DNA of 64,000 nucleotides from CAWAPS01 sp963783945 (GCA_963783945.1 CAWAPS010000002.1:1116001-1180000), one strand, 5' to 3'; shown: positions 18,308-27,385, counted from the stretch's first letter. Notes: generated by a model not told the origin, from the letters alone. Made by a program: numbers and translations.

Positions 18308-18718
18308 TCAGGGACGGAGCAGCCGTACAGCTCTGGCGTGCTCGCGCTGCTTGGCCTCGTCCCAGTCGCCGGTGCAGAAGACCGCCATCTCGACGATGGT
18401 GTCGTCCACCACGTCGGCCCGGATCATCTCCCGGCAGTACCAGTTCTGACCCTGGTGCTCCCACCGCTCCTCGAACTCGACGGCGAACCCGGTGTCGGTC
18501 TGGCTCACCCGCTCGACGTGAACCTGGCCCGGGAAGGGATGGCCGCCGGCCCGCACCGAGACGGCGTCTGCGGCGGTGTCCGCCTGCACTCGCCACTGCG
18601 GTAGCGAGACGTCGAGGAACACGTCGGGGGCGAACAGCCCGTCTGACACGATGCCCGTCTCGAGGAACTCGATGAGCCGCGCCACCGCCGCCTTGGTGTC
18701 CGCGGCCGCCGTCGTCAC
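18308..18718 (-). CDS. SnoaL/NTF2-like protein
   Basis: A 136-residue cone-shaped alpha+beta barrel protein of the SnoaL/nuclear-transport-factor-2 type: an N-terminal helix AVARLIEFLETGIV, LFAPDVFLDVSLPQW, then strands VERVSQTDTGFAVEFEERW and WYCREMIRADVVDDTIVEM. Such folds act as small-molecule isomerases, cyclases or binding proteins. The start overlaps the stop of the upstream cupin gene by 4 bases (ATGA), and the TPR protein begins 23 bases after its stop, so all three are likely one operon. Function not assignable. Confidence 0.75.
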   Translation of the reverse strand: MTTAAADTKAAVARLIEFLETGIVSDGLFAPDVFLDVSLPQWRVQADTAADAVSVRAGGHPFPGQVHVERVSQTDTGFAVEFEERWEHQGQNWYCREMIRADVVDDTIVEMAVFCTGDWDEAKQREHARAVRLLRP

Positions 18719-19095
18719 CGCCGCACCTCCGACCCGGCCAGGTTGCCCTGGATCACAGCCATGGTCTTTTCGAGTTCCTCGGTCAGGCTGAACTCGATGA
18801 CCGAGGTGCCGGCGGTCACGAGAGGCAGGTGGCCGGGCGGGGCGTAATAGGCGTCACCGGCCACGTAGGTCTCCTCATGGTCCGCCCACCGGAAGGTGAG
18901 CTGACCTTCGGTGACGACACCCCAGTGGTCACACTGGCAGCGATCGCCGGGCAGCCCAATGAAGAGCTGGGCCGGGTCGACGTCCTGCTTGAAGGTTTCG
19001 AACGCCGCCGTGTAGCGGCCCAAAAGCGCGTAACGTCCCTCGATCTCATCAAGGTCCACCGTTCGCGGTGTGCTCATCTTGCTCGCACTGGGCAT
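18715..19095 (-). CDS. Cupin-like protein
   Basis: A 126-residue single-cupin protein. CDHWGVVTEGQLTFRW gives the first cupin motif and ETYVAGDAYYAPPGHLPLV the second, followed by SVIEFSLTEELEKTM. Ligand histidines are partly replaced (one His each in motif 1 and motif 2), so metal binding may be weak or absent. An AGGAGG ribosome-binding site supports the ATG at 19095. First gene of a three-gene operon with SnoaL-like and TPR proteins. A role in binding a small ligand, perhaps the one sensed by the TPR protein, is inference only. Confidence 0.75.
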   Translation of the reverse strand: MPSASKMSTPRTVDLDEIEGRYALLGRYTAAFETFKQDVDPAQLFIGLPGDRCQCDHWGVVTEGQLTFRWADHEETYVAGDAYYAPPGHLPLVTAGTSVIEFSLTEELEKTMAVIQGNLAGSEVRR

Positions 19096-19389
19096 ATTGT
19101 CCTCCTGGGTAGATGGAGACTGGACACCCTAAAGGCGTGACTACGAACGGAACACCGTGAACAACGAGGTTACGGCCAGCTCCCACTTGTTGCGTTGCCC
19201 TCATTCCTTCGACAGCCGGTCCAGAAAACGGGCAGTGCATCGATCCTGACCCCTCAGGTCGATCATTCTCCGACCGAGGCTCTCGCCGCTCACGGCCAGC
19301 ATCCAGGACAATCCGTGGGCTGCACCCACGCAGCTCACACCAAGAACCCGATAAGCCGGAGCTGCGAGCCGGCCCTCCCCCTGCAACCC

Positions 19390-19992
19390 TTACCGGCCGA
19401 GCGATGCTCGGGGGTCGCGTCCCATGAAGGCGGCGAGGCGTTCCCAGTCGTCGGCGTCGGGAGGTGAGGGCACCTCCGCCCCGAAAGGGGCTCCTGGCCC
19501 GACCATATTGCGGTACTGGGGTTTGATCATCGCGCGCGCACCATCGAGTGCCGGCAGCGCGAGGTTGGGGTGCAACCTGTCGAGCTGTCCGGTGGCTCGG
19601 GCCAAGTCCCAGGCGTGGGCGGCCAGCTCGGCCAGGTACATGTCCACCAGGGTGGCCCCGGTGTACTCCTCGCCCCACGGCATAGTGAACCTCGACGACA
19701 ATGCGGCCTCGTCGCCCCATGCCTCGGCCGCCTCCCTGGCGGCGCGACGTAGCTGAGCGGGCGCGTCGGAGAGTTCGGCATGGGGGGACTCGTCTCCCGG
19801 CGGGGGTGCTTGCCCTCGGCCGAGAGCGGCCGCCCGGTGACCGGCTTGGACGAGGTGGTCGATCAGTCCGGCCACGTCATATCTGGGGCATGGTGTCGGG
19901 TGGCCGAGCCGCTCGAAGTCTATGGCCGAGACGATTACCGCGGCGTTCTCGTACGAAGCCAACAACGCGCTTCGGTGGTCAGGGTCGGCCAT
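19390..19992 (-). CDS. TIGR03086/maleylpyruvate isomerase-like (DinB-fold) protein
   Basis: A 200-residue protein of the mycothiol-dependent maleylpyruvate isomerase-like superfamily (TIGR03086 branch). PTPCPRYDVAGLIDHLVQAG (about 32-51) carries the first metal-ligand His, and AAHAWDLARATGQ the HxxD pair expected for the four-helix metal site. The long C-terminus PQYRNMVGPGAPFG is typical of the branch. The ATG at 19992 follows GAGGAGG. The family is common in actinobacteria and thought to act on thiol conjugates, but the reaction here is unknown. No close operon partner. Confidence 0.82.
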   Translation of the reverse strand: MADPDHRSALLASYENAAVIVSAIDFERLGHPTPCPRYDVAGLIDHLVQAGHRAAALGRGQAPPPGDESPHAELSDAPAQLRRAAREAAEAWGDEAALSSRFTMPWGEEYTGATLVDMYLAELAAHAWDLARATGQLDRLHPNLALPALDGARAMIKPQYRNMVGPGAPFGAEVPSPPDADDWERLAAFMGRDPRASLGR

Positions 19993-20172
19993 GCAAGTCC
20001 TCCTCGGCCAAACGGTACCTGAGCGCCTGGCGACGGTTAGAGAGGGCACAGAATGACGACGCCTGCAGCACTCCCACGGGCGCCCCGAATCGGCCACTTG
20101 CTCCGCTCGGTCCCTCTGCCACCTGCCGGCAGCCGTAGTAGCGATAGGTACGGGTGCGTCCGTGGGGACTGA

Positions 20173-20186
20173 CGCCAACGTTGGCG
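20173..20186. repeat. Perfect 14-base palindrome
   Basis: CGCCAACGTTGGCG equals its own reverse complement. It lies 17 bases from a larger hairpin in the gap between the MFS gene end and the TIGR03086 gene start, so it could be an operator for the latter or part of a terminator cluster. Confidence 0.45.
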
Positions 20187-20202
20187 CCCTCGCATGCCAG
20201 AT

Positions 20203-20235
20203 ATCCCGGGATGGCGTTTAACGCCATCGCGGGAT
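20203..20235. terminator. Strong hairpin, terminator-like
   Basis: A 33-base inverted repeat with arms ATCCCG-G-GATGGCGTT and AACGCCATC-G-CGGGAT; only one internal pair and the central base mismatch. It sits 15 bases past the stop of the MFS gene (minus strand). No U-run follows on the minus strand, as is usual for actinobacterial terminators. Predicted transcription terminator for the MFS/YCII operon. Confidence 0.6.
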
Positions 20236-20249
20236 TTCGTTGTGTTGTG

Positions 20250-21731
20250 TTATGCGGGGTCGTAGGAGAGTTCCAGGTTTTGTTGGGTTTCTGGTGTGGC
20301 GGCGGGTTCGCCGCGGGTGTTGGAGGCGCGCAACGCGATGGCTCCGGCTGCCACGAGGCAGAGGGCGCTGACGAGCAGGGCCCGCTGGAATCCGGCGGTG
20401 AGTGCCTCGGGGGGCGGGGTGTGAGCGGCCAGCAGGTGGCTGGTGCGGCTGGTCGCGATCCCGCTGAAGACCGCCAGGCCGAGCGCGGACCCGAGCTGGA
20501 AAGAGGCGGTGATCAGGGCCGCGGCCAATCCGGCCTGATGCTCCGGCACGCCCGCGTTCGCAGCCGTTTGCACACCGGCATACAGCAGCCCCAGCCCGGC
20601 GCCCATGACCACCAGCGGGGCGAGCAGGTTGCCGAGATAGGTGCCATCCACCGGGATGCGCGACAGCCACAGGATGCCACCGGCAGCGAGCAGCGCACCG
20701 GAGACGATGATCGGACGGGTACCGGTCCGGACGAACATCTTCGTCGCCACGGTCGAGCCGAACCCGACGCCGACGGTCACCGGCAGATACGAGAGCCCGG
20801 TCCGCAGTTGGGAGTAGTCCAGGACGTTCTGCATATACAGAGTGACGAAGAAGAACATCGAGTAGAACCCGGCCCAGGCGATCACCTGGGTGGCATCGGC
20901 CGCGGCCAGGCCCTTGATCCGGAAGATTGACATCGGGACCAGCGGATGGGCGCGCCGCTGCTCATTGACCCCGAACACGGCCATCAGCACCGCCGAGCCG
21001 GCCAGCCCGCCGATGGTGCGTCCCGCACCCCAGCCCTCGTCCGGCGCCTTCACCAACGTGAAGATCAGCAGCAGCATGCTGGCGGTGACCAGCACCGCGC
21101 CCAGGGCGTCGAAACCGCCCGGCACGGACCGGCCGTGGTCGGCCTTCAGGATCCGGAAGGCCCCGAACAGCACCAGCGCGCACAGCGGGAGGTTCACGAA
21201 GAACACCCACCGCCAGCCGAAGTCCTCGGTGAGCAGCCCGCCGAAGAACACCCCGACCGCGGCGGCCAGCCCGCTGATCCCGGCCCACACGCCCAGCGCC
21301 TTGTGCCGGTCGGAGTTCTGGAAGGTGGTGGTCAGGATGGACAGCGCGGCCGGGGACATCATCGCCGCCCCGAAACCCTGGGCGAGCCGGGCGCCGACCA
21401 GCAGACCCTGGCTGTCGACCAACCCGCAGGCCAGGGAGGAGGCCGCGAACAGCGCGGTCCCAGCGATCAGCAGCCGCCGCCGCCCCAGCAGGTCCCCGGC
21501 CCGACCGCCCAGCAGCAGGAACCCGCCATAGGTGATCAGATAGCCGCTGACCACCCACTGCAGGTTCTGCACCGAGAACCCCAGATTCGTACGGATGGTC
21601 GGCAGGGCGACGTTCACGATCGAGCCGTCCACGACGTCCAGGAACGTCACCGCGCACAGCAGCGCCAACGTGACCTTGCCGCGCCCGGTCGCCAGGAACG
21701 ACCCCTCCAGCGGCGCCGTCGAAGCGGTCAT
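20250..21731 (-). CDS. DHA2-family MFS transporter
   Basis: A 493-residue exporter with 14 predicted helices. LDVVDGSIVNVALPTI covers motif D1 in helix 1; GGRAGDLLGRRR is motif A. The C-terminus is hydrophilic (NTRGEPAATPETQ). The likely start is ATG 21731, but GTG 21743 would overlap the stop of the YCII gene by 4 bases, so either form is translationally coupled to it. Third DHA2 exporter in the window and the only one not next to a TetR gene. It ends at a strong hairpin. Confidence 0.88.
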   Translation of the reverse strand: MTASTAPLEGSFLATGRGKVTLALLCAVTFLDVVDGSIVNVALPTIRTNLGFSVQNLQWVVSGYLITYGGFLLLGGRAGDLLGRRRLLIAGTALFAASSLACGLVDSQGLLVGARLAQGFGAAMMSPAALSILTTTFQNSDRHKALGVWAGISGLAAAVGVFFGGLLTEDFGWRWVFFVNLPLCALVLFGAFRILKADHGRSVPGGFDALGAVLVTASMLLLIFTLVKAPDEGWGAGRTIGGLAGSAVLMAVFGVNEQRRAHPLVPMSIFRIKGLAAADATQVIAWAGFYSMFFFVTLYMQNVLDYSQLRTGLSYLPVTVGVGFGSTVATKMFVRTGTRPIIVSGALLAAGGILWLSRIPVDGTYLGNLLAPLVVMGAGLGLLYAGVQTAANAGVPEHQAGLAAALITASFQLGSALGLAVFSGIATSRTSHLLAAHTPPPEALTAGFQRALLVSALCLVAAGAIALRASNTRGEPAATPETQQNLELSYDPA

Positions 21732-21739
21732 GGCGACGC

Positions 21740-22039
21740 TCACGACCCGGCCGCTTCCATCACGGGGCCGACCTCGACCCCACCGCCGACCCGCAGCGCC
21801 GGGCAGTCCTTGGCCAGCGCCAGCGCGGAGCCCATGTCCTCGGCGGACACCACCGAGTAGCCGACCATCCGGGAGCCGCGGCCGCCGACCTCGCCGAGCG
21901 AGGCGTAATCGACCACCGCGTGGCCGACGTCCACCAGGGCCGAGCCCATCCCGCCGAACCAGGCCCGCCACTCGGCCGGCGTCCCGGCGTGGGGCCTGTA
22001 GTCGGAGGGCACACGGTAGCTGAATACGAAGTTCGGCAT
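21740..22039 (-). CDS. YCII/DGPF-related protein
   Basis: A 99-residue protein of the YCII-related superfamily: MPNFVFSYRVPSDYRP, then EWRAWFGGMGSALVDVGHAV, GYSVVSAEDMGSALALAKDC and a closing GGGVEVGPVMEA. YCII-fold proteins have a dimeric ferredoxin-like fold with a conserved His-Asp pair and are often paired with ECF sigma factors. Here an ECF sigma gene with a SnoaL tail lies divergently 173 bases away, which fits the common YCII-sigma pairing. The MFS gene follows with overlapping codons. The ATG is preceded by AAGGAGAC. Confidence 0.85.
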   Translation of the reverse strand: MPNFVFSYRVPSDYRPHAGTPAEWRAWFGGMGSALVDVGHAVVDYASLGEVGGRGSRMVGYSVVSAEDMGSALALAKDCPALRVGGGVEVGPVMEAAGS

Positions 22040-22212
22040 CTGAGTCTCCTTGGTCAGTCAGACCGGCTGGGGCCGGCGCGTTGTCAAGGAGGTAGACACC
22101 GGGCCCGTCAACGAATTGGTCGGTGAACCACCGCCCAATTTCGGCTTCGCCCGGTGTCGGTACTCAGGTGGGATGAGTATCCCAGGAGGCCACGTGATAA
22201 CGAGGTGGGAGC

Positions 22213-23214
22213 ATGGAAACGGAGCTGATCCTGCGGGCCCGCTCAGGCGACCAGTCGGCGTTCGAGGAGCTGGTCGGCCCGTACCGGCAAGAGCTGCAGG
22301 TGCACGCCTACCGGATGCTGGGTTCGGCCGCCGACGCGGAGGACGCGTTGCAAGAGACGATGCTGGCCGCCTGGCAGGGGCTGGGCGGCTTCGAGCAGCG
22401 GGCGTCCATCCGCACCTGGCTGTACCGGATTGCTACCACCCGGACACTGAACATGCTGCGAGCCGCGGGTAGGCGGCCGAAGGTGGAGGCTCATCCCCTG
22501 GCGGTCGAGCCGCCAGAGCCCACCCGCCTCGGCGAGGTGATGTGGCTCGAGCCGTACCCGGACGTGTTGCTCGCCGATCCAGAAATCGGTCCCGAGGCCA
22601 GGTACGAGTCGCGGGAGGCGATCTCCCTGGCGTTCATAACCGCCCTGCAATTGCTGCCTCCACAACAGCGGGCCGTCGTGGTGCTCCGGGACGTGCTCGA
22701 TTTCCCCGCACGCGACGTTGCCACCATGCTCGACACCACCGAACAGGCTGTGTCGAGCGCGCTGAAGCGGGCCCGGGCCACTCTCGACAGCCAGCAGGCC
22801 CATGGCCGAAGCGCACCCCCTCCGGCCAACTCGCCCGCCGAGCGGGAGCTCATGGACCGGCTGCTCCGGGCCTTCGACGACGGCGATGTGGACGGCATAG
22901 TCGCTCTGATGACCGACGACGTGTGGCTGCGCATGCCGCCACTCCCGCTCGAGTACCAGGGTCGCGAGCTGACCCGACAGTTCTTCGCCACTGTCGCCTT
23001 CCGGGACGGCCGGCGCTACCGGCTGGTTCCCACTCGGGCCAACGGCCAGCCCGCATTCGGCGCCTACCTGCGGGACCCCGCGTCGGGGCTGGCCCGTATC
23101 TTGGGCCTCCTCGTAATCACAGTCGAAGGCGACCGCATCAGCGCCATCACCCGTTTCGAAAACTCAGTAATCGCTCGCTTCGGCCTACCCCGCATCCTGC
23201 CGGACGAGAACTAA
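22213..23214 (+). CDS. ECF sigma factor with SnoaL-like C-terminal domain
   Basis: A 333-residue sigma-70-type factor. Region 2 spans about residues 15-80 (EELVGPYRQELQVHAYRMLG, DAEDALQETMLAAW, RTWLYRIATTRTLNML) and region 4 about 140-190 (LPPQQRAVVVLRDVLDFPAR, TEQAVSSALKRARATL). The last 125 residues form an NTF2/SnoaL-like domain (MDRLLRAFDDGDVDGIVALM), as in the SigG/ECF41-like groups whose tail regulates sigma activity instead of a separate anti-sigma factor. It is divergent from the YCII/MFS operon. Targets unknown; the YCII and MFS genes are candidates. Confidence 0.88.
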   Translation: METELILRARSGDQSAFEELVGPYRQELQVHAYRMLGSAADAEDALQETMLAAWQGLGGFEQRASIRTWLYRIATTRTLNMLRAAGRRPKVEAHPLAVEPPEPTRLGEVMWLEPYPDVLLADPEIGPEARYESREAISLAFITALQLLPPQQRAVVVLRDVLDFPARDVATMLDTTEQAVSSALKRARATLDSQQAHGRSAPPPANSPAERELMDRLLRAFDDGDVDGIVALMTDDVWLRMPPLPLEYQGRELTRQFFATVAFRDGRRYRLVPTRANGQPAFGAYLRDPASGLARILGLLVITVEGDRISAITRFENSVIARFGLPRILPDEN

Positions 23215-23304
23215 GAGGTCCACCGCGGAACTACATTGATGTGATTTCATAGAGTTGCGGCGTGGGGGTGTGGGCGGCGTTGCGTCTTCTCCAGGAAGGA
23301 CGCC

Positions 23305-24472
23305 GTGGCCCGAGGGAGTGTGAGCCCGTTTCAGATCGTGTTGACAAAGGTGGAGCGCCAGGAGCTTGAGCGTCGAGCCCGCACCTACACCGCTCCTTAC
23401 GCGCAAGTGGTGCGGGCCAAGTTGGTGCTGTTGGCGGCGGAGGGGCTGGCGAACGTGGAGATCGCGGTCCGATTGGATACCAGCCCGCAGGTGGTGCACC
23501 GGTGGCGCCGGCGGTTCTTCGAGCAACGTGTGAACGGTCTGGAGGACCGGGCCCGAAGCGGCCGGCCCCGGGTGTTTTCCCCCCTCGGTGAACGCCGAGA
23601 TCAAAGCGTTGGCGTGCGATCTGCCCGCCACCACGGGGGTGCCGCTGTCGCGTTGGAGTTGCGCCGAGCTGGCTCGGGAGCTGATCGTCCGAGGCGTGGT
23701 GGCCTGTATTTCGGCCGCCACCATCTGGCGGACGTTGCGGTCTGACGCCATCCGACCCTGGTATCACCGGTCGTGGATCTTCCCCCGCGACCCGGCCTTC
23801 GCGGCCAAGGCCGCCGTGGTGTTGGACCTCTACGCCCGCATCTTCGAGGGACGAAGGTTGACCAAACGGGAGTATGTGATCAGCTCGGACGAGAAGACCT
23901 CGATCCAGGCCCGCTGCCGCTGCCACCCCACCCTGGCGCCGGGCCAAGCTCGCCTGATGCGGGTCAAGCACGAATACGACCGGGGAGGGGCGCTGGCCTA
24001 CCTGGCCGCCTACGATGTGCACCAGGCCCGTCTGTTCGGACGCAGCGAGCCGACCACGGGGATTGAGCCGTTCGGCCGGCTAGTCGAACAGGTCATGACC
24101 GTCGAGCCTTATGCCTCGGCCCGTCGGGTGTTCTGGGTGGTCGACAACGGCAGCTCCCACCGGGGCCAAGCGTCGATCGACCGCCTAGAGGGCGCCTGGC
24201 CCGACCTGCGGCTCATCCACCTGCCGGTGCACGCCTCCTGGCTCAATCAGATCGAGATCGTCTTTTCCATCATCCAGCGCAAGGTCGTCACTCCCAACGA
24301 CTTTGTCGACCTCGACCAGATCACCGAGCGCTTGGCCGCCTTCGAAGACCGCTACAACCAAACGGCGGAGCCGTTCGACTGGACCTTCACCCGAGACGAC
24401 CTGGTCCGGCTGCTCGCCCGCATCGGCGAGTTGGACCCCGCAGCCCCGGCCGCCCTGCCCACAGCCGCTTGA
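23305..24472 (+). pseudogene. IS630-family transposase, split by a frameshift
   Basis: The first part (from GTG 23305) carries the HTH region VVRAKLVLLAAEGLANVEIA and VVHRWRRRFFEQRVNGLEDR. At a run of six C (23579-23584) the frame changes by one base; the second part (to 24472) has the DDE core: YVISSDEKTSIQARC, VFWVVDNGSSHRG and ASWLNQIEIVFSIIQRKV. All three catalytic acids and both halves are intact, about 388 residues when joined. Either a base was lost or gained in the C-run or the element relies on frameshifting. Terminal inverted repeats were not resolved. It belongs to a subgroup different from the copy at 27458. Confidence 0.8.
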
Positions 24473-24473
24473 A

Positions 24474-24818
24474 CTAGCCGGGAAAGCCGACCTTCCACAC
24501 TCTCGGATCGGCCAGGTACAACCCGCCGGCGCAGTCCAGCGCCTGCTCGGGACTGCCACCCATGCTGCCGCTCGGCAGGAACGAGTCCTCATAGTCGTCG
24601 TGACTGGCCCGATAGATGGCGAACCCCCACATGCTCGCCATCCCCCCATAGCGCAAACGGCACAGCGGGATCGTCGGCCCGTCGGCGATCTCGCCGTCCA
24701 CATAAGCGAAGTTGGACCGGAACCGCAACTTCACCCCCGCCAGATCCGGCCAGTACCTACGGGCATGCTGGGTCAGCCGAGACTCCAATGACCGTCGTGT
24801 CGAATCAGGGATCTTCAC
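24474..24818 (-). CDS. Conserved actinobacterial hypothetical protein
   Basis: A 114-residue protein: SRLTQHARRYWPDLAGVKLR, FRSNFAYVDGEIADG, IPLCRLRYGGMASMWGFAIY, HDDYEDSFLPSG and a C-terminal ALDCAGGLYLADP. I recognise this pattern from small conserved actinobacterial proteins of unknown function, often near transposases. Its stop codon is one base from the stop of the convergent IS630 transposase, so it may travel with that element or simply abut it. Conserved aromatic and acidic residues suggest a folded globular protein. No motif gives an activity. Confidence 0.65.
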   Translation of the reverse strand: MKIPDSTRRSLESRLTQHARRYWPDLAGVKLRFRSNFAYVDGEIADGPTIPLCRLRYGGMASMWGFAIYRASHDDYEDSFLPSGSMGGSPEQALDCAGGLYLADPRVWKVGFPG

Positions 24819-25560
24819 CTACCCAACATTACGACCCCATCACCGAACTTCCGCGGACGACCACTAAGAGTTTCCGCCCGAGGATGGCGATCAGCCGCTG
24901 CTGCACGGAAGCGTCATCGGGACAGCGACCAGGTGTGCCAAAATGCGCGGGCCGGAACGCGGTCCTGACTATCCTCGAGGCCGGTAGGTGGCATGGAGGA
25001 CGAAAGCCGGCGGGATATTGGGCGACTCATCGGATGCTACTGCCGACTATGGACGAAGGTCGGGGTCCATCCCATTGCGGGAGGGGAGTTAGGCGAGCAG
25101 TGATAGCCTCCACCTACTTCTTGGTCCCGGCCGCCGCGACCGCCGTAACCGGGTTGATCTGTGTGGGTTCCGGCCAGTCACGTCCCGCTCGACACCTATT
25201 CGCACCCGGAGGTGAGCGCTCCTTGTCTGCTCAATTGCCCCCATCCGTACAACGCCGGAGGTAAGTGAGCACCGGCCTGGCCGCGGTCGCCGCCTTGTGT
25301 GCCCCCGGCCTGTCCGCGGTGGGCACCTCGCTTCAGCTACGGGCGGCTCAGCAACCACCGCGTTCGGGAAAAGGGCGGCAACCGAGTGTCTAGAAGGCGG
25401 CGGGCTCCATCGTCACCTCCCTCAGCTGGCTGCTCGGCACGCCCCTACTGTCATGGGCTTCTGCTTACATGCCCTCGCGTTGCACGATGGCCGGTACGAA
25501 GTCCTTCGTCTACCACCCGGCCGCCGTGAGGACGTGAGGGATCGCGGGTAGGGTTAGGCG
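24819..25560. other. Gene-free stretch
   Basis: About 740 bases with no reading frame that looks coding on either strand; short frames here are arginine- and proline-rich shadows. It holds the promoter regions of the two flanking divergent genes and possibly unrecognisable debris next to the IS630 element. Confidence 0.45.
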
Positions 25561-26889
25561 GTGTCCGCGGCGATGGGGACGTCACCGGATGAGCAGTCCG
25601 GGGGGTCTAGTTCCGGTCCTGGCGTGAGTGCTCCGCCCGATGCGACTGATCCACGGCCTGCCGGGGCGCGCCGCTTCCGGCGCGCAGCTCGCGGACAGCA
25701 TCTGCGTCAGCCTTCCAGGCGCAGGCGACGCCGGCGCATCTTGATCGCGTTGATCGCGTTGCCCCTCCTCGTCGTGCTGTCGTGGGCGAGTGTTTCGTAC
25801 ACGACCTGGATGTTGCGGCCCACGAGCATGTCGTGGAGCGTGAACAGCGTCGAATGGGTGAGATACAAGGTCCCCTACGGCAACTGGCTGGCCGACCACA
25901 TCGAGCAGGCCTACTACAGCCACAACGCGCCCAAGAAGGGTGGACCCCCGCTGAAGAGCCTGCCGGCGGTCGGGCTGATTCCGCCGCGAATCCCCCCCCG
26001 GCGAGCATTGGCACCCCCGACGACATTGCCCGCTCCTTGGCCGCCGCCCATCACTCCGGTCTTCCCGACTCCGCTTCCCGGTGAAGGGGTCTGGAGGCCC
26101 ACCGGCCCGTCGGTCAACGGTGGCCCACCGGTGCTGGTGACGACCTATCGCCCTGAGCTCGACTACCCGCGCCTTGTCGCCTATGTCGCCTGGTTCGATC
26201 ATACGCGGACCAACCTGGCGTACTATCCGGGCCGCTACGAGCCGCCGCACGCGGCCGTTCGCGGGCCGACGATGGTTCCCTCCAGCCAGCGCCCGCGGCT
26301 GCTGGCGACCTTCAACGGCGGATTCACCTACACGGACGGTGACAACGGTTCGACCGACAACGGCCTGATGAACGAGCCACTCAAGGACGGCAACGCCACC
26401 CTCGTTGGCTATAGCGACGGTCGCGTCGACATCGTGAACTGGGGCGGCGGCCCCGCCACGGGTCCGGGCATCGCGTGGGCTCGCCAGAGCCTGGCTCCGA
26501 TCATCTGGAACGGACAGCTGAATCCCGCGTTGGACGATAACCCGAACAGCCCACAGTGGGGTTACACGCTCGGTGGCCGCACCCGCGTCTGGCGCACCGG
26601 CGTCGGCATCGACGGTCGCGGCAACCTCATCTACGCGGCCGCCGACGGTCAGACCGTGATCACGCTCGCGAAGATCCTCCAGCACGCCGGCGCGGTGCGG
26701 GCGATGGAGTTCGACATCAACCCCTACTGGCACACGCTCATCACCTACACCCACAACCCCGGTCTCGTCCCGACCATGGTGGGGCCCAACCCCAATCAGT
26801 CGGCCGACCGCTACCTCGTCGCCGACGACCGCGACTTCTTTGCCGTGTACCTACCCGTGCCCGGTCCGGTGACCGTCCCCTTCGGGTAG
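25561..26889 (+). CDS. Phosphodiester glycosidase (NAGPA-like) family protein, membrane-anchored
   Basis: A 442-residue protein. Residues 1-58 are polar and end in a run of eight arginines; a single hydrophobic segment (about 60-78, LIALIALPLLVVLSWASV) anchors it in the membrane with the rest outside. A proline-rich linker (about 140-180) leads to a C-terminal domain of the phosphodiester glycosidase family (uncovering-enzyme-like): LLATFNGGFTYTDG, a GVGIDGRGNLIYAAADG strand pair, and MEFDINPYWHTLITY. Bacterial members act on cell-envelope polymers. The start is GTG at 25561 or ATG at 25573. Monocistronic; a hairpin follows its stop. Confidence 0.78.
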   Translation: MSAAMGTSPDEQSGGSSSGPGVSAPPDATDPRPAGARRFRRAARGQHLRQPSRRRRRRRILIALIALPLLVVLSWASVSYTTWMLRPTSMSWSVNSVEWVRYKVPYGNWLADHIEQAYYSHNAPKKGGPPLKSLPAVGLIPPRIPPRRALAPPTTLPAPWPPPITPVFPTPLPGEGVWRPTGPSVNGGPPVLVTTYRPELDYPRLVAYVAWFDHTRTNLAYYPGRYEPPHAAVRGPTMVPSSQRPRLLATFNGGFTYTDGDNGSTDNGLMNEPLKDGNATLVGYSDGRVDIVNWGGGPATGPGIAWARQSLAPIIWNGQLNPALDDNPNSPQWGYTLGGRTRVWRTGVGIDGRGNLIYAAADGQTVITLAKILQHAGAVRAMEFDINPYWHTLITYTHNPGLVPTMVGPNPNQSADRYLVADDRDFFAVYLPVPGPVTVPFG

Positions 26890-26892
26890 GCC

Positions 26893-26940
26893 GCGGCATC
26901 CCTAGCCATCCCGAGGCTGGGGCCGAAGGGGCGATGCCGC
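26893..26940. terminator. Long stem-loop between convergent genes
   Basis: GCGGCATC (26893-26900) pairs with GATGCCGC (26933-26940), and the inner part CCTAGCC/GGCTGG can extend the stem. It begins four bases past the stop of the glycosidase gene and could terminate transcription from both sides, the murJ-like remnant arriving from the other strand. Confidence 0.45.
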
Positions 26941-26997
26941 TCATGGCCCGTTGTTGAAAGCAGGTGCACCGTCGTTGTCGCTGTGGATCGGATGCGG

Positions 26998-27360
26998 TCA
27001 GGCACGCGCCTTGGCTACTGCCCCCCGCACCCAGCCCAGGACGGCTCTCAAGTCACCAACGTCGAGAAGATAGGCGACGACTCCAAACGCAATGATCGCG
27101 CAGGCGGCCGCGGGCACCGCGAGAGCAAATGCCTCGAGCTTGTGATGCAAAGGCACCGCCAGGCTGACAGCCGCGCCAACCCCTGCACCCGCCGCGCCGG
27201 CGACCAGCCCGGCTAGAGCGGCGTGACCTACGCCCTGCACGGCGGCCTTGCCGCAGATCCTTCGGGTGACGATTACCAGCGGGATGGCCACGACCGTCTG
27301 ACCGATGGTTGTACCCAAGGCGAGCGCGCCGACCACCATCCGGGCCGGGACAAGTTCAAC
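26998..27360 (-). pseudogene. murJ: murJ-like lipid II flippase, 3' part (interrupted by IS)
   Basis: The C-terminal third of a MurJ/MviN-type flippase, the multi-helix membrane protein that moves lipid II across the membrane for peptidoglycan synthesis. It reads VELVPARMVVGALALGTTIG, VVAIPLVIVTRRI, then helices up to VRGAVAKARA. The 5' continuation lies at 28611-29326, with a complete IS630-type element in between. Joining 27360 across one TA to 28611 gives an uninterrupted frame (VIVADVVLVELVPARMVVG). The reader should treat both parts as one broken gene. The helical content and the spacing of small residues fit MurJ better than other MOP-superfamily exporters. Confidence 0.7.
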
Positions 27361-27362
27361 TA

Positions 27363-27385
27363 GTGCCGCGTCAACGAACCTTGGC
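27363..27385 (+). repeat. Left terminal inverted repeat of IS630-type element
   Basis: Eleven identical outer bases with the right end, three differing, then AACCTT identical, within 23 bases. A TA target site sits immediately outside. Confidence 0.85.

Noticed and set aside
16488..18596. 702-codon version of the TPR protein
   Set aside because: The first 104 codons overlap the SnoaL-like gene on the same strand in another frame and are Arg/Gly-rich; GTG 18284 is preferred.
20946..21860. Long open frame antisense to the MFS gene
   Set aside because: Antisense shadow of a membrane protein gene, full of Gln/Arg/Pro, no family.
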